Below the pieces are notes generated by a model. The model did not search any database and was not told the origin of the DNA. It worked only from the letters and a program-made list of their open reading frames with translations. A stretch of DNA of 64,000 nt from Campylorhamphus procurvoides (Eukaryota; Chordata; Aves; Passeriformes; Dendrocolaptidae): the NCBI GenBank assembly GCA_013396655.1, contig WBMV01004769.1:1-64000 (forward strand), written 5' to 3'. Below, piece by piece: positions 38,999 through 50,600 of the stretch (position 1 is the first letter of the stretch; each line of letters starts with the position of its first letter). A program made the position numbers and the translations under genes.

Positions 38999-39540
38999 AT
39001 CATAGAATGGTTTAGGCTGGAAGAGACCTTAAAGATCATCTAGTTCCAAGCACATTGCTATGGGCAGGGACATCTTGCACTGCAGCAGGTTGCTCAGAGC
39101 ACAACCCAACCTGGCCTTAAACACTTCCAGGGATGGGGCACAACTTCTCTGGGCAACTTGTTCCGAGGCTCACCACTCTTACTATAAATATTTTTTTTTC
39201 TATTATTTAAACCAAACCTGCTCTTTTTGTCCTGTCCCTATACACCCTTGTAAAAAGTCCCTCTTCTTCTTTCTTGTAGGCTCCCTTGAGGTACCTGAAT
39301 GCCACAATTAGGTCACCTCAAAGCCTTCTCTTCTCCACTCTGAACAATCCCAGTTTGCTGAGTGTTCACTCAATCCCTTTATCTATGCTGTTAATGAGGA
39401 TATTAAAAAGCATTGGTCCAAATAGAGGCCCCTGAGAGACACCTCTTGTCACTGATGTCCACTGGGACTCAGCCATTGAACACTATGCTTTGCGTATGGC
39501 CATCCAACCACTTCATAATCCATGTAGTGACCCACCTGTA
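38999..39540 (-). mobile_element. CR1 retrotransposon, about 540 bp, internal deletion
   Basis: This has the clearest CR1 3' tip in the window: 'catagaatggtttaggctggaag' at 39001, followed by 'gaccttaaagatcatctagttcca', 'ggttgctcagagcacaacccaacctgg', 'cacttccagggatggggca' and 'cagccttctcttctcc'-type sequence near 39320. After 'cagtttgctgag' (about 39361) it jumps several hundred bases to 'aaaagcattggtccaaatagaggcccctgag', 'cacctcttgtcactgatgtcc' and 'ccatccaaccacttcat'. An internal deletion is therefore implied. The copy ends at about 39540. Confidence 0.93.
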
Positions 39541-40017
39541 CTACATACAGTGGATAAGGTGATCTTCATGGATTACTGTCTAAATATTTGTCTTTGACAG
39601 TATAGCTGCAATATCTGCTGTATATACTGTACATACTGTGAACAGTAGTGAAAGAACCATGTAAAAATAAAATGCATAAAAGAGAAAATAGAAGACAGAA
39701 AAAATAAAATATAGAAAACTAATTTCAAACAGAGCAGGAATAAGGTCCTGTCATCAACTGTCATTGAATATAACTTGTAAAACCACAGAGCTGCAGAGTT
39801 ATATCTCACTTTTAAGTCTGACTTTCAATATTCATTAGGATTCTGTCCATACAATTAAGAAATTTAGTGGAAAGGATAAAAATAGTATTAAGTGTATTTA
39901 CATCAGTATAATATACATTAGTATAATAATATAATAGAAAAGAAAAAAAATCAGTCAACAAAGTTGCTCTGTTGCTTGTGAAGTTGCATCTGCATAGAAT
40001 TATACCCTCATAATTAA
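39541..40017. other. AT-rich spacer between CR1 and LTR
   Basis: Nothing was recognised; A-rich and TATA-rich sequence occurs near 39660-39715 and 39890-39950. Confidence 0.55.
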
Positions 40018-40691
40018 GGATCAGGGCACACCTGACACCTCAGGCTACGAGCTGGGTGTTAAAGAACGCTGTGAGGCAGAGGAGTATTTCTTTGCCTTCA
40101 CACCAATGACTCAGCTGTGATAACTGCCCTCCCGGGAGGCATTAGCACCTTCACACCCAGCCTAAGGGGTCATGTCTGCTAATGGTCCATTAGGGACTGG
40201 CACAATAGGCAGTTTAAATGACTTAGACTATCAAAGATTCAAAAGATATCCTACGACTCATAGAGTTAAGTCACCAATTGTGAAACTTCTTGTCCTGGGG
40301 GAGGTACTGGCCATTCCCACCTGAACCAAAACATATATAATCTTTGGGTTTGGGGATTTCTGATACCACTCATTGGCTCCAGAGGAGGACCAGAACATCA
40401 GTAGGACTGAGACTGTCACTCTCAACAAGACTGCCATCATTTCTTTGACGGAACTGCAACCATCATCCTCACCAACAGGTTTCCTTTCCTTTTACTTGCA
40501 CTCAGGGAGACCACGTGGCACTCAACACAAGAGCTAGAGAACACCATTCTGTTCTTTTCCCAAGATGTTGGGTTATACATATGTTTTTCCCTGTATCATT
40601 GTATTTATTGTAATGTTTTTAATAAACTGTAAGGTTGACTTGTAATCTCTCTTGACCTGAGTTCATTTCTTCTGCTAGTTAAACCAGCACA
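40018..40691 (+). mobile_element. ERVL-type LTR, plus strand, same family as 22653-23261
   Basis: The landmarks follow the order seen on the minus strand of 22653-23261: 'ttagcaccttcacacccagcc' (about 40142), 'gttaagtcaccaattgtg', 'cagaggaggaccag', 'caccaacaggttt', 'caagagctag', 'tgggttata', 'tgtatttattgtaatg', AATAAA (about 40620), 'tgtaatctctcttg', 'tttcttctgctagtt', then a terminal CACA at 40688-40691. A TATA box (tatataatc) lies near 40332. The 3' end is clear. The 5' end is estimated by alignment to the other copy, and I found no match to the downstream TAGGT, so the left end may be decayed or truncated. Confidence 0.82.
40332..40340 (+). promoter_or_regulatory. LTR TATA-like box
   Basis: TATATAATC sits upstream of the 'tttgggtttgggg' block in the LTR, at the same relative place as the TATA-like sequence in the 16-kb LTR. 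Confidence 0.5.
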
Positions 40692-41344
40692 TAGGTGAAG
40701 AGGATGTTAGAATGAGTCTGTTTTCTTTTATAAAAAGAAAATATTAGAGAGCTTAGTGAACTTGAGACTTAATGAGCTTGAATTATGAATATGTATCTGA
40801 TACAAAGAAGTGTGACACTTTCTAGTCTGTCAGTCTTCAAAAATAAAGTTGTGAGAACACAAAAAGTGATGTTGAATGATGTCAAATGTTGTCAAGTTGC
40901 TGGTTTAATGATTAGTTACAAAAAGTCTATAAAAAATCTGAAAGCAGTAACAGTCAATTTCCACTCCCTTTATCAGCATAAAAAACTGTATATAGATTTG
41001 AAAATATTAAAATGACAAAGGCAGCAATAGCATTAATTGTTATTTTACTTTTTACTTTTACATTAATGCTCTTTCGTTTTCCTCTATTTTTTCTTTGTAT
41101 ATTAAGTAGTCTGTAATTTTGTAAGTCATGTATTCTCAATGGAATTTCTTTCTTATCTCAGTAACAGGGACAATCCTAGACACATAGTAGGGTTTAATCA
41201 AGAAACAAATCTAATTTCTAGATGACTTAACATCTGCTTTTCCACTCATTCTCTTGGGAATTGCATGACCAGCCTCACCACAGTGCTTTCCTCTTCTTCC
41301 CTTTCTACTGTTGCCTTAAGGAAGGGGAAAAAAAACTTTTCCAA
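40692..41344. other. AT-rich unassigned DNA
   Basis: No gene or repeat was recognised. Confidence 0.6.
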
Positions 41345-42411
41345 GACAACTTTATATGGGTAACGCAGAGAAGAGTTCTTTACTTATAGGGTTTCGGGGT
41401 ATAGAATATAAAGGAGTATAAAAGAGTATATAAAGTATAAAAAGTATAAAAGACTACAACACGTGTTGATAAGTAACAGGTAGAAAAGACCGGTGCTAGG
41501 ATGAACTCATGGCCTCAGGAATACCATGTGAGCTCTTCTCTAAGCACCACCGCTTCAAAACATGCAGAGTAAATTAATCCGAAAGACGTCTCTTTCATTT
41601 AATACCCGGCTGTTTCCAGCCACCCTGAGCCACTCTGCTATGCCTTACCGAAGCAAACAAGGGACAACTCGTCCCTCCCATGTGAAAAACGCTTTCACCT
41701 AATAGGTTGAGAACATGACTCTTGCAACATCTGGGCCCAAGTCATTTCACCTCCCAACCCACAATAACCAGGGAGAAAGTCCCTTTTGCAGCTGCATCCC
41801 TGCAGCTCAGCAACCCCCAGCTCTTGCTGGTACCCAGTTCCCGTTACCGGTCTCATCTTCCTTCAAGCAGGACTTGAAGTTCCCGAGGTCCAGTCCGGGA
41901 GAACAAGGGAAGGGAAACATCTTCTCCCTCCACCTCATGAGAGCAAGAGAGGGAAACCCCCCACTTTGCAAGTAGAGCTCCTCTGAGCTCCTTCCCCCCC
42001 CGCCCTTTTCGGGGGGGAACACCAGGCATCACACCAGGCTGGGCAGCAGTGTATGTATGTGTGAGAGAAATATGTCAATAAAGTGTAGGAGAGCTGGAGA
42101 ATGCAGGGAAAAGCCCCGTTTACGTGTCAGCATGCTAATTTTGTAACTATACTCAATTATCATGTCTAAAGGTCCCATCCAATCTAAGATTTGTCCATGC
42201 CCAGAACTTCCCTTGGTTCCGCCTCATGGCACCCCTCTCCTAGAATTGAGTTGGAGGTCTTAAGACCCCTTTGCCTTATTGGAGCTTCTCCAACTTTGCT
42301 GGGCTTTGTTAGTTGTTTTGACTAACATGGTATCTTGTTGCCTTAGCTCTGGTACATGTTTTCCTTGTGCAGTGTTCCAGCTATTATCTGACCCTTAAGA
42401 CAGCTAACACA
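41345..42411. other. GC- and CpG-richer island, possible LTR
   Basis: About 1 kb stands out from its AT-rich surroundings with many CpGs, C and G homopolymers (41994-42017), a block of five TATAAA motifs at its left end, AATAAA on the plus strand near 42077, and ATTAAA on the minus strand near 41600. Retained CpGs suggest either a fairly young insertion or a CpG island. Minus-strand sequence starting TGTTAGCTGTCTTAAG at about 42409 could be a TG-type LTR start, but I could not find matching target duplications. The overlapping short frames look non-coding. A young LTR is my preferred reading; a promoter-type CpG island is the alternative. Confidence 0.45.
41406..41452. repeat. Array of five TATAAA motifs
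   Basis: TATAAA occurs at 41407, 41417, 41429, 41436 and 41445 in imperfect GTATAAAAG units of 7-12 bp. Confidence 0.85.
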
Positions 42412-44183
42412 GGGTTAGAGGTTGCAGGCTATGCTATATGTGAGAAGTATACCTAGAAGTATAAAAATCTACAAATTCATGAAAGGCCTACGGCAACACT
42501 ACAATGAATACTCAGACATGGACGACCACCTCCTTCAGGAAGGTGGGAAAGAGCATTGCTTCCTCTTGAGTGATTTTGAACATCAAAGTGCTCCAGACAT
42601 GTTCCCAAATTGCCCAACTTTTCCTGAGTTGATTGCTATTCACATGGCAATGAAAAGAGTTTTCATTTTCACTTAATAAAACTATTGAACATAACCCTTC
42701 TTGAATGAAAGAAGAAATACACAATACAATACAATTTCAAGGTGAAAACATCTCAAACATCAAGCTGCATAAGCCAAACCCACTTCTGTAATAACTCCAG
42801 TTAAGGTGGAATCTCCAGGCCATATGTGATTATGTTTAGTAATGCCTTTCACATGAATACGGTATCTAGCAATGTATTTCACCTGAATACTGTCTACAGA
42901 TTTTTAAGACATGAATGTTTATAAAAATAGTAATTTTGTCACAATTTTCACTGCTTATATTTAGTGTAAATATTTCAGTTATTCTGCAAAATAGTAATTA
43001 AAATTATGTGTCTTTAGAAATAGGTTATCCATTTTTTTACACTCTTTTCAAAAATCATGCATACAGGAAAAAAAGGTAGGCAGCAAGTTGATTGCTAAAT
43101 AAACAATTCACAAGTAAATGTTACTGCTTTCAGTTCTTTCACTTAAACCCCTTGCTTTCAGCATGTTTACTTTCAGTTTTGCAGGGAAAGAATATGCAGG
43201 ATATTGTTTGGAACAGATTATGTGTAGTTTCATGTGACTCAGTATGGCTTTTTGTATGCTGCATATGCTCACAGTCTTTTTAAATTCATGTACAACACAA
43301 TCTGTCATTAATCTTACATCACGAGATAAGAAGTAGATGTGTTAGGAATGCTGGTTGAGTAAGATGACTTAGAAGGAAACTAATAGATGTGATAATGTGC
43401 ATACTAAAGCATCTGAAAGGCAAAATTTTATAAGATACAGCAGTGATGAAATGACAAGATAAAGAACCACAAGTAAGGTTAGAACAGAATGATTAATGAA
43501 GCACCATTCCATAACATCATGGCAGTAACATAGTGTCACATGAAAAATCAAATAAAATACTTTAGGTGGGAAAGGAAGGGCATTTGATAACATCATGAAT
43601 TGGCAATATGGACACTCAGCATAAAAATAATTTATCTGCAATTTAGGTATTTTAAATAGACATCTAGTAGATATTAGCCAAGTTGGAGACAACTTTGTTC
43701 CTTATCTGAGTTAGATTTTTCCCTAGTTTCCCTAGAGAGATCTAGAGTATGATGAACTGATTTTATTGAATGAGCTATTTTCTCCATCAGTGGAATGGAG
43801 AAGATAAAGTTTTCAAAATGCAATAAGGACATTTCTCTTTATTCAGAATCAGATAATGCTGCCTTAACACTCATCTCTGAATAATAATTTCAAACCCATT
43901 CCTTCCATCAATTACTGAACTACTTTCAAGAAAATATTGGATTCTAAGTGTGAACTGCTGCAAATCTTAAATATATGCCAAACGGGCCTATAGAAAAATG
44001 GGTTGATTTTTAGCAAAATAGCAAGTCCTTGGTTACGCAGACCAAAACAGTTTTTGATCGGACATTCATAGAATCCCATCTGATAAAATCTGCCCCTGAA
44101 GGTGAGGGTAATTGAGGTTCTTGTTAATAGGTCCCCTGGGGCAGATTAGGGTGGAAGGACACTCAATGACCAGTGTGTGTATA
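42412..44183. other. AT-rich unassigned DNA up to a contig break
   Basis: Nothing was recognised. A slightly GC-richer patch (about 44085-44180) leads to a single n at 44184. Confidence 0.55.
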
Positions 44184-44184
44184 N

Positions 44185-45433
44185 ACATTGTGGATCTCTT
44201 CCAACACTGTGGATCATGTGCAGTCCTCTGGTGGGAGGCCCCAGAAAAGAGTCTGTGGGAAATTCACTGAGGTCTTTGATCGTTTATAACACCTAAGACA
44301 GGACAGCTGCCTCTCAGGTCAGTGTAGGTGAGCCAGTTATGCCCTATCAGAAGGGGTGAATACCTTCAGGCCTATGTGTGAATGTCCCAATATCTCAGCT
44401 GAAGAGGAGTTTTCCTATCTGAGCCGGTTGTGCAAGTGAGGACATTGGCATGATGAAAAGCATTATCTCATCTAGCAGAATCTACTTCTTATTGGCCTCT
44501 TCCATTTTCTGGCTCAAACTTAAGCTTTTAGCCTCAGGTGCTGGGTGCTCACTCTCACTACACCTGGGCTGTCTTGCACATTGTCAGCAAAGCACCCACT
44601 GCCTTTGCAAATCTCCCATTGCTTGAGTCATTACCATTAACATTTCAATCTCTCACACCATCATCACATCAGATGCAAGAAGCTGTGTCTCATCTATCAC
44701 AATGTCAGATTGTATCTCTGAGCTAGAATTGTAGTCAGTGTAAAAGTTAGCCTGGCTAATTCTCCTAGTGGTACTACTTCCTTCTGAAGGATGGGATACA
44801 AAAGGTACCAAGGAATTTTAACACACAGAAAATCTATTATGATTCTAAATCAAAGTCAAAAATCCATATAATGTCAAGACACGGTTCTAAATTACAGGCC
44901 ACAGATGGAAGAACTCATAATTGATTGTCTGTCAGAGTTGAAATGAAGATACAGTTTAATTATATTCATATAACAAATATGAGGACAAGAAATGTTGCAA
45001 AAATCCATAATTCTGAAGAAAAGGTTGCTATCAAAAAAACATTAAAAATGGGAGTACTTTTTGTCTGTACTAGTGAGGATCATTTCACTTCATCTCTTTA
45101 GGTAGACATAAAGAAACACTACTGTAATGTAATTTTCAGGCTTGCAATTTTGTGACTTGCTAACTGCTTCAGATCAAGATGTGCCAACAGAGCTGAGTAT
45201 TTACCTTTTGATAGACATTAGAAGTTTCTAAGGATAAAATGGTCTAGTTCTTGCAGCAATTTTAAATAGAAATGTTACATGACCAAAAGTGAACAAATAA
45301 CACTTGGCTACAAATGTGCTAAGCTTGTGGTTTTGTTTGTTGTTGTTGTTGTTGCTGTTGTTTTGTTTGGGTTTTTTTTTTGGGGGGGGGCATAGTTTTT
45401 TTGGGGGGGGGTTTTTTGTTTGTTTGTTGTTTG
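44185..45433. repeat. First copy of a 1.25-kb near-identical duplication
   Basis: The block is bounded by an n at 44184 on the left and the N gap on the right. It matches 45976-47224 at a constant offset of 1791, with one difference seen, in the right-hand G run. The whole block is repeated and nothing unique remains in it. The simplest reading is a redundant contig (other haplotype or unmerged overlap) placed in the gap. The sequence is unidentified but could be internal retroviral sequence. Confidence 0.93.
45338..45433 (+). repeat. TTG, T and G low-complexity tract at gap edge
   Basis: TTG repeats are followed by T10, G9, T7, G9 and TTTG units. The paired tract at 47129-47224 has a T within the second G run. 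Confidence 0.9.
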
Positions 45434-45610
45434 NNNNNNNNNNNNNNNNNNNNNNNNNNNNNNNNNNNNNNNNNNNNNNNNNNNNNNNNNNNNNNNNNNN
45501 NNNNNNNNNNNNNNNNNNNNNNNNNNNNNNNNNNNNNNNNNNNNNNNNNNNNNNNNNNNNNNNNNNNNNNNNNNNNNNNNNNNNNNNNNNNNNNNNNNNN
45601 NNNNNNNNNN
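45434..45610. other. Assembly gap (177 N)
   Basis: Unknown bases. The left flank is G/T homopolymer and TTG-rich sequence and the right flank is a TA run; such sequence commonly breaks assemblies. Frames that run through the gap are meaningless. Confidence 0.99.
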
Positions 45611-45975
45611 TATATATATATAGGTAGGGTTGTAGGGTTTATTTTAGAACAATTCAGTTGCAATGGAATGGAGGTATGTAGGTGTCTTTGTTCTTACCAT
45701 CTACAGTAATATAACAATATAAAAGAATAAAGATATAATTTCAGAAGATACATAAAGAATGTAAGAAAAGAAAGAAGGAAAGAACCTACCACCTGTGGAT
45801 CTAGCAACGAGACTTGATTGTTGTAATTTCAGTGTCCATTGGTCAAAGTGATGGTCATAGTCTTGATCCATTGGGGTTCACAAAGACAAGATTCAATGGG
45901 TTAATATACACTCAAGTTCAGGTGGAATGCCTGGGTACATCCCCTGGGCTGGGGAGTTTTACACTATCTGACACA
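45611..45975. other. Sequence between gap and second duplicate copy
   Basis: A short TA run (45611-45622) leads into AT-rich DNA, then from about 45785 into moderately GC-rich sequence that runs smoothly into the second copy. It is possibly part of the same unidentified repeat. Confidence 0.5.
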
Positions 45976-47224
45976 ACATTGTGGATCTCTTCCAACACTG
46001 TGGATCATGTGCAGTCCTCTGGTGGGAGGCCCCAGAAAAGAGTCTGTGGGAAATTCACTGAGGTCTTTGATCGTTTATAACACCTAAGACAGGACAGCTG
46101 CCTCTCAGGTCAGTGTAGGTGAGCCAGTTATGCCCTATCAGAAGGGGTGAATACCTTCAGGCCTATGTGTGAATGTCCCAATATCTCAGCTGAAGAGGAG
46201 TTTTCCTATCTGAGCCGGTTGTGCAAGTGAGGACATTGGCATGATGAAAAGCATTATCTCATCTAGCAGAATCTACTTCTTATTGGCCTCTTCCATTTTC
46301 TGGCTCAAACTTAAGCTTTTAGCCTCAGGTGCTGGGTGCTCACTCTCACTACACCTGGGCTGTCTTGCACATTGTCAGCAAAGCACCCACTGCCTTTGCA
46401 AATCTCCCATTGCTTGAGTCATTACCATTAACATTTCAATCTCTCACACCATCATCACATCAGATGCAAGAAGCTGTGTCTCATCTATCACAATGTCAGA
46501 TTGTATCTCTGAGCTAGAATTGTAGTCAGTGTAAAAGTTAGCCTGGCTAATTCTCCTAGTGGTACTACTTCCTTCTGAAGGATGGGATACAAAAGGTACC
46601 AAGGAATTTTAACACACAGAAAATCTATTATGATTCTAAATCAAAGTCAAAAATCCATATAATGTCAAGACACGGTTCTAAATTACAGGCCACAGATGGA
46701 AGAACTCATAATTGATTGTCTGTCAGAGTTGAAATGAAGATACAGTTTAATTATATTCATATAACAAATATGAGGACAAGAAATGTTGCAAAAATCCATA
46801 ATTCTGAAGAAAAGGTTGCTATCAAAAAAACATTAAAAATGGGAGTACTTTTTGTCTGTACTAGTGAGGATCATTTCACTTCATCTCTTTAGGTAGACAT
46901 AAAGAAACACTACTGTAATGTAATTTTCAGGCTTGCAATTTTGTGACTTGCTAACTGCTTCAGATCAAGATGTGCCAACAGAGCTGAGTATTTACCTTTT
47001 GATAGACATTAGAAGTTTCTAAGGATAAAATGGTCTAGTTCTTGCAGCAATTTTAAATAGAAATGTTACATGACCAAAAGTGAACAAATAACACTTGGCT
47101 ACAAATGTGCTAAGCTTGTGGTTTTGTTTGTTGTTGTTGTTGTTGCTGTTGTTTTGTTTGGGTTTTTTTTTTGGGGGGGGGCATAGTTTTTTTGGGGGGG
47201 TGTTTTTTGTTTGTTTGTTGTTTG
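45976..47224. repeat. Second copy of the 1.25-kb duplication
   Basis: This is the better-connected copy: sequence continues without n on both sides. It ends in a TTG/T/G low-complexity tract (47129-47224), followed by unique DNA. Frames of up to 88 codons show no protein family I recognise. Confidence 0.9.
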
Positions 47225-47498
47225 TTTTTAAATTTGAATAATTGTAATTCACCTCTCATTACTTTTAATGACACTAATATCACCTCCATTATGGAAATGT
47301 GCCTATCTTTCAACTAAAGTAGTTGAGCATCTTAAGGTAGATTAAATTCATGGGATTTTAGTCTTTAACTCCAAGACAAACATGCTTTTAACACTGAACA
47401 CAAAATAAATGCAGTGGCCTCTAGGAGCTTGAAGCCATGAAGTCCTGTTGGCTGACTGTTAGGCTGAAGTCCTGTTAGGCTGTTGGCTAACAGTAATG

Positions 47499-47643
47499 AT
47501 GGAGGTATTTAAAAGATGTGTAGATGTAGTGCTTAGTGACATGGTTTAGTGGTGGGCTTGGCAGCACTGGATTAACAGTTGAACTTCATGATTTTAAAGG
47601 TCTTTTCCAACCTAAACAATTCTGTGATTTTATGATTCTGTGA
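47499..47643 (+). mobile_element. CR1 3' terminal fragment
   Basis: In sense orientation: 'gatggaggtatttaaaag', 'tagatgtagtgcttagtgacatggtttagtgg', 'ttttaaaggtcttttccaacctaaa', then the octamer-like tail 'ttctgtgattttatgattctgtgat'. About 145 bp remain. The wording marks a different CR1 subfamily from the copy at 35 kb. Confidence 0.92.
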
Positions 47644-50600
47644 TCAGGCATAAGGTGAGGAGTTTGTTTGCCCAAGCCAAAACCCAACCATTTTTTCATT
47701 AACAGTTCAGTGATAAGGAAAATCACATACCAGTTCTTACCTCTGTAGCTGGTCTTTTTCATTACTAGCGTAGATAAAGCCCAAGATCCTGAACATCCTC
47801 TGGAATACAGTCTGTGGAAGTGTTTTAATGTGAGTTTGGACAATTACAATGTTGATGTTATGAGAATTTTGCTGTTGTGGGAAGTTTTGGACTCCAGTTT
47901 AACATATGGTATATCCCACTGAATTCAGCAGATGGTTAAACAAACCTGTGGAGAAGTAATAAGGAAATGAATGCACATGAATTTGAATTCAACATGCACA
48001 GCAAAAGTTTGATCCAGTTAGATGCAAAAGCCTTTAATGAGGTGTTTTAAAATTACTTAACTCTGCTACAACAGTACATGTCTGTTTATGCGCCTATATA
48101 TATATATATGTATATACACCCCAAAAATATATACGTATATATGTGTATATATATATATATATTTATATATATATTTAAAATATTCGGTAAGTAAAATCAC
48201 TATTAAGAAACATTCAGTGTCGTGGTCTTTATATTTCCAATCATAATATTTTGTCTAATTACAAAAGTTAACATTTTACCAAATGAAAAATCTTTTCTTG
48301 TAGAGGTAACCAGTCATGGTTTATAATGTGAGAAATTAACATAGCTATAAAGTTGATTATTACCCCTGTAGCCAATCTTCTGGAATACTTGCTGTTTCTT
48401 TTCAGGCACCTGTTATCACAGTTATTTAAATTTTTTAAACAGTAGCATTTTCAGTTTAGATATAAATCAATTCATATGTCCTTATTTGGAAAAGAAAACC
48501 TACATGCACCTTGAAAGACAGTAAATGAATATTTTTTTTGGCTTGACAGTGTAATGACCATATCAATCATTATGTATGTTGAAACTATAAAACAACTAAA
48601 ACAACAGTTAGTAGGGCTAACATCAAAATTGTTCTAGGAAGAGTCTATTTAATAGTTTTGGGTTTTGGATTCCAAAATACATGAGACTGGAATGAATTCT
48701 TACAATTAAAAATAAATAATAAAAAGGTCTTTTACTAATAGAGCTTAAAGAATGCAGATTGTATGAGGGACAAAGAAATGTAGTTAACATGGGAAGACAG
48801 ACCCTTATTCATTAATTTAGTTGCAGCCATAATATGTTTGCAGATATTTCTACACATTCTTTGTGAATAATTCACAATGAAATTCTATAGAAAGATCAGA
48901 CAACTATGTGCAGATAAAAAAGTCGAGCAACTGTACACTGGGAATGCATTTGCTCAAGGAAATAACTATTTTATAATCACCTGTTATGCAAATGAAAATC
49001 TGGTATTTTATCAGTAGTTCATAGTAATTATTGTAGTAGTTCTTATTTGACAATTTGTCCAAGTAGTGAAAAAGTAAGTCACTTCAATACATGCCTAAAC
49101 TATTGCTACAAGATGGAGTGCCAAGGTCAAAATTTGATTTTTTCCATTTGAGGTGTGCTGCTTAACATGAAGGGGTGATAATAGATCATTTTGGTACCAA
49201 AGTTACATTTCCTCTTTTCCTCAGTATGTTCTGAGCTGTTTTGTCACCCTGCAGCAATTGCAAACTTTCAGTCTTTCATCTTAAGGTTGTAGCAATAGTA
49301 CAGCTTGGGCATTTGGCTTCTTTAAGGGACCCTTTACAAAGTGTTGGTTTTGCCTGTCTCAAGATACGACCATAATAAACAGGACACAATCTGATAGCTG
49401 AGTTATCAGCACTTTGGAGAGGCATGATTTTTTCATTAAAATGAATTATGAACAAGCAAACTGCCCGAGGTTGTTAGAACTGATAGTAAACATTATGTGT
49501 ACTGAACATTAGTCTCCTGCTAAAAAGAATTTAGAAAAGGTCATCAATGCAGGACTGGGAAAGGGATTTAAGAATACAACTATAATATTCAAAATTATGA
49601 AAAAGCTGCTTATAAAACAATAGTGCAAGCATTTCTTTATATAAACCAAAGACAGACATACATTTAATTAAAAAAATGAGACTAAAAATATTCAAAATAC
49701 TTTATCTAGATTAGAAAACCATTGTTAAGCACATTACCTATGCAGATTGTGCAATTCACATTAGACCTTATTTAAAACAGACATATTCAGAAAATACCAG
49801 ATAAAAGCATTCTGTTGGACCTGGTCTAGGCCCACTTGGCTATGCCCATGACCAGAGATCTAGATCAAATCCTCTCCTGAAGATGCTTTCAAGCTTGTGT
49901 TTCTATGACTTTATGCAAATCATTGCTTTTATTCTGAAAAAATGTGTATAAATTGTGAAGAGGACTAGAACATATATTAATATTTTCTAAAGGAATCTTT
50001 TGAGAGAGAAATATTATCCAAAGTTCTGTCCAGTTTTATAAGACTAAAACAAATTATATGTTCAGACAAGGTGATTCTGAGCACTGTTAGTTGTCTGTTG
50101 CTGGCTCTCATTTTAGAAACATTTGGTTTTGCTCTGAGAATATTTTTTCCCTTAAAGAATGGGTACTTCTTGTGTTAAAAATATTTTGGGTTTTTACATT
50201 TCTCCTTGTTTCTAGTAAGTTACAAATTAGTTTTCCTTGGCATTACTGTCCATTATTTCCGATTGTGTTTGGAGACAAAATAAACAATTCTAAGCTTTTG
50301 CTTTTCATATATGTCAATAACATGCTGCATTGAATGTTTTATACTTTACATACTAAAAATAATGATCGAACTAGTCTTGGTATTGGCAATATAAAAAGCA
50401 AAAAGTTGTTAATCATTCCATAAAGGAATGTAATTTTTCTCTGGTCTGAGTAATACAATTTCTGCCTGAAATACATTCAAGGCAGCTGTGTGAGAGATGA
50501 ATTGTTTAGACTTCACAGTTTGATTTTTTTTTCTCTTCTACCTATGTTTTTTGTGTGTTTTTTGATTGTTTGTTTTTAAAACAATTGCATACAGCCTAGT

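Noticed and set aside
41715..42022. Overlapping frames in the GC-rich island as a coding exon
   Set aside because: Several mutually overlapping frames on both strands with no recognisable domain; splice context not evident.
44538..44726. Identical 62-codon frame also at 46329-46517, suggesting a conserved gene family
   Set aside because: The identity comes from the apparent assembly duplication and not from selection.
45304..45709. Frames of 107-114 codons across the N gap
   Set aside because: Most of their length is unknown bases.
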